This document shows positions 56,917 to 64,000 of a DNA stretch of 64,000 nt, piece by piece; within the stretch, counting starts at the first letter, position 1, and each line of letters opens with the position of its first letter. Both the position numbers and the translations under genes were made by a program. Below the pieces are notes generated by a model. It was given only the letters and a program-made list of their open reading frames with translations, did no database searches and was not told where the DNA came from. The DNA comes from Hexactinellida sp. DTS-2022 (Eukaryota; Porifera; Hexactinellida): positions 5,828,001 through 5,892,000 of the forward strand of contig JAPNXP010000003.1 in NCBI GenBank assembly GCA_028753945.1, written 5' to 3'.

Positions 56917-59193
56917 TTATTCAAGGCTAAATCGATGGAGTTGTCCCTTACTCGAGAGAATGTAAGCTTCCCCGAATGGATTTACAGAGAATGAAACCGG
57001 GTCAATCTTTTCCTGGAGTTTTTCCTTCTTTATTAGGTTGTGTTTGTCGTCAAAAGTTAGAATCTGGTTCCGTCTACAAATGTAGATATTGTCGAGTTTG
57101 TCTGTAGTGATTAACGTGCGTTCAGTTAAAGAGCCAAGGCTAGTTTTTGGTGTCATTGATCTAGCAAGAGGTGACGAAATTCGTTTCATGCTTTGCGATC
57201 GACTTAATCCAGCAGAGCTCAAAGTAGAACTGCTCTTTGGCCTAAAACTAGCGCTATTCGTGCGGGTAATCGGCATTATTTCGCTTTCCAAATGCTTTTG
57301 GTAATCGACTTTATCCAGTTTTTTCCCATTCAGGTTATATGTGGAGAAAGCCGCTTCGTTTTCGTGGGCAATCAGGATTTGGTTTTTAGAATTAGTCGCA
57401 ACGGATTGTGATGGTTTGTTGGTGTTGGATACTTTTCTAGCGACACCAGAGGGAAAAGGCGAACTAGTTCCCGAACGAACGATCCCATTTCCGGTGCCTG
57501 TGAACACACAATCAGGTGAGTTCGTTCGACTCAATCGAGACACAGGTCTCGAATTCGGTCTCGACCCACCCCCTGACGAGTTGCTACTAGTGGAGTTGTT
57601 CCTTTGCCTAGGTGCCTGTACAGTGACATCCTGTACTTGTATTTTCCTAATATGTTCCAACTCCTTATTGTACACATGCAATTGTCCTTGTTTCTGATCG
57701 TATACGATAACGTTATCCTCATGATCGCCCTTTCCTATTAACGATATGCTCGCTGGGTCGATATTTTCATCGTCATTTGTCAACGTTTTGCATTCGTTTC
57801 CTTTCTCATTGACGATTACAACATTCTTTTGCAAACTATCGGTAACTAGGATGTTTCCAGAGGCCATTTTAACCATTTGGTTTGGTCCCCCGATGGATAA
57901 GGGAGGGCTAACTGATTCAACTTTTCGAAGCGAAGCGTCAATGACATGGACATCTTGTGAGCCAATGCTATTATCCGTATTTTTCTGCGATAAAAGCATA
58001 TTTAGATTGTTATCTTCCTGTGCAATGCAATTAAACGTAAAATCGCTTGAATATCCGAAATCGGAAGCAACAAGAACCTCAGATGCCTTACTAAAATCAG
58101 GGGCCAACATTCGGGTTATTTTACCAATCTTATTCATTTTCGATTCTAGCTCCTTAGTTTCAGAACCTGGCATTTCGAATTCGATATTATGGACTTTCAA
58201 TTCGCGTTTCGGGATGGATTCCTTCAATGTATGTAGGCGCGCGTTTATTATATTGGAAGTGGAGAAAAGGTAGTTGGTTGGAAATAGGCCTAATGAAGCG
58301 TTATAGTAATCCTTGGCATCAGCAAGTTTGCTTGTGAACACATCAATTGTTGATACGTGATTCTTAAATAAAATCTCTTGGGATTCGAAATGGTCATTAA
58401 TTTGCGTTTCAAAATGTTTCCTCCTGGCTTCAAATATGTCGGTGAGGCGTTGAAATCTCGCATTCATTTGGTTTATGATATTTTCTTTCGAAATTCGGAT
58501 TTGTTCCAACATATGGATAAGTTTTGCCCTGTTTTTTTCATTTTCGTTTCCATCTTTTTCTGCTTTTTCGAAATTAGCATTGAGAGTGTTAAGTAGCGCA
58601 TCCTCGGATTCTTGTATCTTTTTAACGTTATGGCTATTGTGTTCCAGAGTACCACACCACTCGCAACAAGCAAGGTCGCATTTCGGGCAGTAGACGGATA
58701 CATCGAGGTTCCTATGTTTGTTGCAGAAAATCGCAGGTTTAGGCGGCAGAAGTGAGCTTAGCAGACTGTAGCTTACTTCGTCAAGAGATTTAACTTGATG
58801 AGTAGTATGAAATCTCAAGTGTGCATTTTTGTCGAATTCGCAAAGGAATAATTGACAGTTAATACAATAGGCAATGGCTTTGAGGGATTTTCCATCGGTT
58901 TCTTCATACGTGCAATTCTCACAGTGAATTGAGTCCGAGTTGAGTGCGATTTGTTCCAAAGCGTTTTGTACTCGAGTAATAGTTGCGTATGGTAGATGAT
59001 TCGGTAAGCTATCAATTAACTTATGTGATAACTGATGTGATTCCCCACAGTTTTTGCATATAATTGTGTTTTCTGATTTTAGTGAATCGTGTAAACACTC
59101 ACTACAGAATACGTGCAGGCAATTCAAGGATTTGGGAGATCGATATGCATTATTGCAAATTGAACAACGATTTTCTTCAAAATGTTTTGACAT
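56917..59193 (-). CDS. TRIM-like protein: RING, two B-boxes, coiled coil, propeller-like region with Ser-rich inserts
   Basis: Single-exon 758-aa frame. The RING is at the N-terminus (C10, C13, C25, H27, C30, C33, C46, C49). A B-box1-like module lies at about 91-131 (CENC, CINCQLFLCEFD). B-box2 is at about 157-190 (CNKHRNLDVSVYC, CCEWCGTLEHNSH). A coiled coil runs from about 195 to 310. The C-terminal half is beta-rich, with repeated hydrophobic blade-like segments (for example near DNIYICRRNQILTF), broken by Ser/Pro/Arg-rich low-complexity stretches at about 535-600 and 640-690. It is a probable E3 ubiquitin ligase by family. Same layout as the gene at 31943-34159, but sequence identity is low outside the zinc ligands, so they are old paralogues at best. 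The Ser-rich inserts look like disordered, possibly phosphorylated loops. Target and localisation are unknown. Confidence 0.88.
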   Translation of the reverse strand: MSKHFEENRCSICNNAYRSPKSLNCLHVFCSECLHDSLKSENTIICKNCGESHQLSHKLIDSLPNHLPYATITRVQNALEQIALNSDSIHCENCTYEETDGKSLKAIAYCINCQLFLCEFDKNAHLRFHTTHQVKSLDEVSYSLLSSLLPPKPAIFCNKHRNLDVSVYCPKCDLACCEWCGTLEHNSHNVKKIQESEDALLNTLNANFEKAEKDGNENEKNRAKLIHMLEQIRISKENIINQMNARFQRLTDIFEARRKHFETQINDHFESQEILFKNHVSTIDVFTSKLADAKDYYNASLGLFPTNYLFSTSNIINARLHTLKESIPKRELKVHNIEFEMPGSETKELESKMNKIGKITRMLAPDFSKASEVLVASDFGYSSDFTFNCIAQEDNNLNMLLSQKNTDNSIGSQDVHVIDASLRKVESVSPPLSIGGPNQMVKMASGNILVTDSLQKNVVIVNEKGNECKTLTNDDENIDPASISLIGKGDHEDNVIVYDQKQGQLHVYNKELEHIRKIQVQDVTVQAPRQRNNSTSSNSSGGGSRPNSRPVSRLSRTNSPDCVFTGTGNGIVRSGTSSPFPSGVARKVSNTNKPSQSVATNSKNQILIAHENEAAFSTYNLNGKKLDKVDYQKHLESEIMPITRTNSASFRPKSSSTLSSAGLSRSQSMKRISSPLARSMTPKTSLGSLTERTLITTDKLDNIYICRRNQILTFDDKHNLIKKEKLQEKIDPVSFSVNPFGEAYILSSKGQLHRFSLE

Positions 59194-60554
59194 TGAAATG
59201 TTTTTGATTTTTGATTCTTAAACCGTTGTGTATTAGTATTTATACTTTTTGAATGGGCTGTTTCATTATAGGATAATAGCTTTCTGTAGACAATACACAG
59301 CCAGAATAAACTACAACAAGCTTGCGTATACAGTGTCCTTATGTCAATATAAATCTGTGTACACTTTCATAATTTGTGCTAAGGAACCTATTCTAGAAAG
59401 TAATTTAAATTGCCAAGATCCATTTTGCGTTTTTAGGTTACTGTTGTTTGTGTAAAATTAATAATTATACATTGAATCCAAGAGTTATCAAGGAGCGAAA
59501 GACGCTCCTTTTGGAGCATGATTTAGGAAAATTTGAATTTAGGACTCTTATTTCCTACTCTTATACTTCTTTATTTATTCACTTCTTTATCTACTCATCT
59601 CTTTTTTTCTGTTTCTTATTGGTACTATATTTAGTTTTTGAAGTGCCTAAGCCTTCTCAGGCAGTACTTTCTGTAATTGTACTTTTTTTCCTTGCACAAA
59701 TTATAATAATAATAATAATACAATGATTTAATCTAATTTAATGTTTGATGTAACTATTTATGTTGCATAACAAAAATAATGTATAAGGCTTACAATCTCG
59801 ATTATTATATAATAGCATCGACCTGATATATTAATAATTGTGAAAAATTCTAAATTTGTAAATATTTCATGCATCAGTTTTGATAATATAGTACAGTAAT
59901 CATGAACTAATCATATACAAATTAGTGTACAAATTTGGTTGTATATTCCTTAATTCTGGCGTAAACAATTTGAACTAAGAATCAGTAGTTGTAAATGTCA
60001 TTGCTTTCTTATTAAATTCTAGTTAAATTGAACGTAAAGTCAATCTTTCTATTCAATATACCTAAAATTAACTTAGAAAGTATGCTATAGAATTACCTAA
60101 CATTCAGGTTTAAACACAAGATTCGGTTACAGATATCCTCTAAATAAACTAATAAGTTTCTTGAATCATGTCTCACTGCAATATCTACCTAGATTTATCA
60201 GCAATAAAATATTGTATTCGCCTGTATTAAATTGTCAGGTGAATTTAGGTTCAAACACCTTTATAGAAAGGCTGAATTAGTTATAGGGTTATTATAATAT
60301 TATAGTACTTTACAGTCCATAATTATGCAAGTGTGAGTACATCGGTTCGATTTGCAGGTATTTGAAACTAATCATATTGTGTTTAGTTCGTGTGTATAAC
60401 ACATATGACTTTTAAATCTTATTATTATTGAACTTAATAATGATGCTAGTTGCACTTACTTTTATAACTTTTGACCCATAGGGTTCTTGGGTAAATTGAA
60501 TGATGAATCAAGTGATGGATCAAATGGTGCATTATTTTTAACAAGTTTCAAATA

Positions 60555-60726
60555 CAGTAGAATCTCGTTAGTACGAACACGGTTAATACGAATTTCCGGA
60601 TAAGAAGAACAAACAGTTCCACAAAATCAGGTCCCTACAATGGGTATTACTCCGGTTAATACGAACTCCGGATAAAGCGAACAAATTTTACCGTCCGTTG
60701 GTGTTAGTATTAACGAGGTTCTACAG
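60555..60726. mobile_element. CTCGTTAGTACGAAC-family MITE
   Basis: CAGTAGAATCTCGTTAGTAC start and ACGAGGTTCTACAG end; interior with two ATACGAA...CCGG blocks. Confidence 0.8.
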
Positions 60727-61854
60727 TAATTACCTATTTATTATACAAATATACTTACTCATACGAAATCGACTAACACCTTTTTGATATAAAAACCCTG
60801 CTTCGCAATGGTGAATTTTGATGTAAAAAATGAAATTGTCAGTGCCTGAAAAGTACATTAGAAAAGGTGTTAGCCGATAAATAAATAATTCATATAAAAT
60901 GGGCTATTTACAGACACACAGTAATGATACTAATTAAAGTAGGCGAATTTGCTTTGTCTCTAACAAATTGTCTAGTTAATTTAACACCTATGATGTATAA
61001 CCCTTTTTACTACGTAGTGACCCAGTATTGGAATTACGGCCTTTATTTATTTAATCGTTCGTCTCTGTAATTAGTTCTGTGAATGTAAGGAACTTCATTT
61101 GAGAAATACAGTTTCAGTACTTTTCTATGATGGAATGGCTCTGATATGATATGAGACAGTATTGCCTGCTATTTTCAATGAATATTACAATACAAAGTTT
61201 CATATTACACCACTAGCTTATCTGGTAAGTATATCACATTACTAGCTTGCAGATGCTTAAATAATAATTTGGCTGGAATTACCAATCGCAATCTGGGTCA
61301 ATAATGTGAATTAATTGATTGAACCTTGAGATTGCAAAAGTACTGGTTTAATAAATGAATATAATCAGGTCTGCTTATTGTCAACGAAATTTCGTATGCT
61401 TAATATGAAGAACTTTTCAATATGAGCAAGCCCGATGGCCCAATTTAACAACTAACCTAATGTTTATAATAAGTTGAGTTAGCATATTATGAAGTCCCCC
61501 TAAGATGAACACAATTTTTGGGCACTTGAATGTTTATAATAAAATAACCTAACTTTTATACGTATAGCCCATGAGTAATATCTTGTATATGATAAATTAA
61601 TTATGCAATGTCCTGAATTAAATTATAACTAGCCCATTCTTGCGGACTATATTGCTTATAATGACATTTCTAATATTAATACGTTATTGTATCATTTGTG
61701 TGGGTGAAGTTTTATACTTTTGTCAAGCCAGTTCGTATCCTACTAATTTTACTTCTATTCAATCAGTTATTGATAAATAATTGAATCAATATTGACTATA
61801 CTTACATGTCTAATAATTTGGCGTAACTACACCTGGTATTTATTATATAAATAC

Positions 61855-61995
61855 AGTGAACTCTATTATAACGAAGTGCTTGGGACCTGTAAATCCCTTC
61901 GTTATATCCGGATATTAGTTATAAGCGGATGATAATTAATGCATTTAGTGCTCTGTGGGAAAATCTCCATTTCGTAATAACGGGAGTTCACCGTA
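61855..61995. mobile_element. CGTTATAACGAAG-family MITE
   Basis: CAGTGAACTCTATTATAACG start and AACGGGAGTTCACCGTA end. Confidence 0.7.
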
Positions 61996-63380
61996 GTTAA
62001 TATTTACTGATACATCATACGTAGATATGATTTCAACTGTGTTTGTGTGTGTGTGTGTATTTGGTCTACGATTTGATCCAAATCGTGACTGGTACAATTA
62101 ATTAATTTCATAAAGGAATATGTGTTGTCGAAAATATTTTGAAATTTCTAAGTTTAAATTACATGCTCTGTACATAAATTTGTCCAAGAGAAAAATAAAT
62201 TCTAAAGAAATTATTCCCTAAGTTATTTCTCTGATAAAACTAAATTGTGTAAGTGTGCATCTAATTAAACATTGTTGGATTGGAAGTAAGCATTTAATAA
62301 TGTATCGATATTCCATTTATATTCAGTGTTTAATCTATTAAAAATAAAGGAATCAACATTTTACAAATGGAGACAAAACAATATTAAATTATTTTGCTAT
62401 TTATTACCAATAGAAATAAAATCTGTGTTGTTGATTAAAAAATTATTTTCCAAACAATTCTATAATTATAAGTTATAACTAAATTACGGTATTTCTGAAA
62501 CTTATACAAGCACAACACAATTATTGAGTAAGAAATGGCACCAATTTTTATCAACGAATATTAAGTAATTAATTCAGGAATAATGTAAGAATCATATGAA
62601 ATCCAATCTAGCTCTGTACAATATTCTGTCCAATTACACTTTCTCAATTCTATCCAATTACACTGAAAGCATTGTGAGATGTTGGATAAGATCTTTGCCA
62701 CCCACAGTCTGTTGTTGTTGTTGTTGTCCCATCGTTCTATTCAGAATTATTTGATGAACTATTCCCATTATTTAAAAGTTGTATAATTATCACGCATATC
62801 ATACATATTATACGTATAATACGTTATACGTTAAATCACAATCAAATGACTAGCATGTATGGCGATAACAATGTACAATAATTGGTTTATTGTGAAAGCA
62901 AACATATTTACTGTTAAATATTATTTTCTCCCGTCATGCAATAAAAAATTTCACTGTGTAAATAGCTTAATTTTTGCGTTGTTCGATTTAACACGTGCTA
63001 TAAGCTATAAGTGAGGGATAATTCACGTATTGTACAACTTTGCATCAAGATTATTAGATTAACAATTAAGTTCCCCAAAGATATTGAATTAATCGATTCT
63101 CTAATGTCTATTACCGAACAAATTAGGAAAATGCAACTTTTTAATAAGTAATTTAAGTGGTTTAATAGGAAGAGGTGTATCAAGGTATTACGCAGGATAG
63201 ATAGACACAACATGGATCACAAAAGATATACAGAATATTTGGGAATAACTTGTAAGATATTTCCCATCATACACAAGTTGATTAAAGTGTAGCTGTAGGC
63301 ATTCTTGAGTCAAATGGATTTTATAACCAAAGTTGTAATAAACCTTAGCGTTTAACTATTAGCCATTAAAAATATACTTA

Positions 63381-63565
63381 CAGTCGACTCCGCTTAATAG
63401 AACCACCGGTTAATAGATTTCTCCGCTTAATCGGGTCAAAATTTCACAGGATTTATAGGACGGAAATACATTTTGGCTTAAAATATTTTCGGTTAATAGA
63501 TTTCTCCGTTTAATCGGGTCAAAGTAACCTGGTCCCGAGGTGACTCTATTAAGTGGAGTCGACTG
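63381..63565. mobile_element. Pogo-like MITE, CAGTCGACTCCGCTTAATAG family
   Basis: 185 bp, TA on both sides, near-complete inverted ends; the best preserved member of the family in the window. Confidence 0.85.
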
Positions 63566-64000
63566 TATTTTCTAGTTGGGACAAATTGATAGCTAAAATC
63601 CTTGTATAATCCAGATTGAATAACTGTATTGAATATCAAATTTCCAAAGTATGACAGTGATCAATAGACTCCCGGATTTGAGGTTGTAATTTGAATCTTA
63701 GGGAAGCTCAATTGATATCTCACCATAAGATAATATAAGAACACACCTTAAATTTGATTAGATTAGAATCATTAGATCAACATGTAATATATACTATTTA
63801 TCTCAATCAGAATATTTGGTCCAAACTTACTTACTTCCTTCTCGAGGCAAAAGTACAAACTTGAGATAATATACTGTCAGTAATATCAACTAGCAAGGTT
63901 GTATTATGGCACTGAACTTTCTCATTAGTGATCTTTTTTACATGATACACTCACAATAGAGTAGCTATAATGCACATGAATCATATTACATTTAAAGTGT

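Larger units (their letters stand above)
59200..64000. other. Intergenic, very AT-rich
   Basis: Upstream of the TRIM gene at 56917-59193. MITEs at 60555-60726, about 61361-61553, 61855-61995 and 63381-63565; nothing else supported. Confidence 0.5.

Overview
The window looks like AT-rich nuclear DNA from an invertebrate animal. Evidence: spliced genes with GT-AG introns, animal-type proteins (a FYCO1-like RUN/FYVE/GOLD protein, a TBC1D15/17-like Rab GAP, RING/B-box/coiled-coil TRIM proteins, an NHL propeller protein), a U6 snRNA gene with a PSE+TATA promoter, and very dense short DNA transposons (MITEs). A sponge or other non-bilaterian is my weak guess; I cannot name the species.

Layout. (1) 1-11001, +: 3' part of a FYCO1-like gene, eight exons whose phases all join, giving 970 codons without a break. 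Its first visible intron holds a 1.7-kb satellite. (2) 11466-23899, +: a complete 14-exon, 801-codon TBC1D15/17-like gene, starting 465 bp after the FYCO1 stop. FYCO1 is a Rab7 effector and TBC1D15 a Rab7 GAP in other animals, so the two neighbours probably act on the same late-endosome/autophagosome pathway. (3) 25128-26009, -: a single-exon protein made of the DUSP and Ubl modules of USP4/11/15 but without the protease. (4) 31943-34159, -, and 56917-59193, -: two large intronless TRIM proteins. (5) 36.1-44.7 kb: a patch rich in small-RNA genes and decayed transposons, with U6-derived repeats, a real U6 gene, two hairpin loci carrying U6-like promoters, Helitron-like and hAT-like pieces, and a GACGAAATGTCC minisatellite. 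(6) 45309-46520, +: an intronless coiled-coil/NHL protein without RING. (7) 46.5-56.9 kb and 59.2-64 kb: AT-rich sequence in which I see only MITEs.

Most notable: hairpin loci at 42606-42645 and 44529-44591 (- strand) have upstream regions matching the U6 promoter of this same window, with the TATA box exactly 30 bp before a hairpin-initial G, as in U6. The 44.5-kb copy folds into a 28-bp stem with three mismatches and a 7-nt loop. They look like Pol III-transcribed hairpin RNA genes. Also notable are a satellite in perfect 16-bp register with a 39-unit tandem duplication, a U6-derived minisatellite, a MITE inserted exactly on a splice donor whose target duplication copied the donor, and a partial exon duplication that has lost its acceptor. 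All exon models are read by eye from splice signals, phase and family similarity; no alignment or RNA evidence was available.
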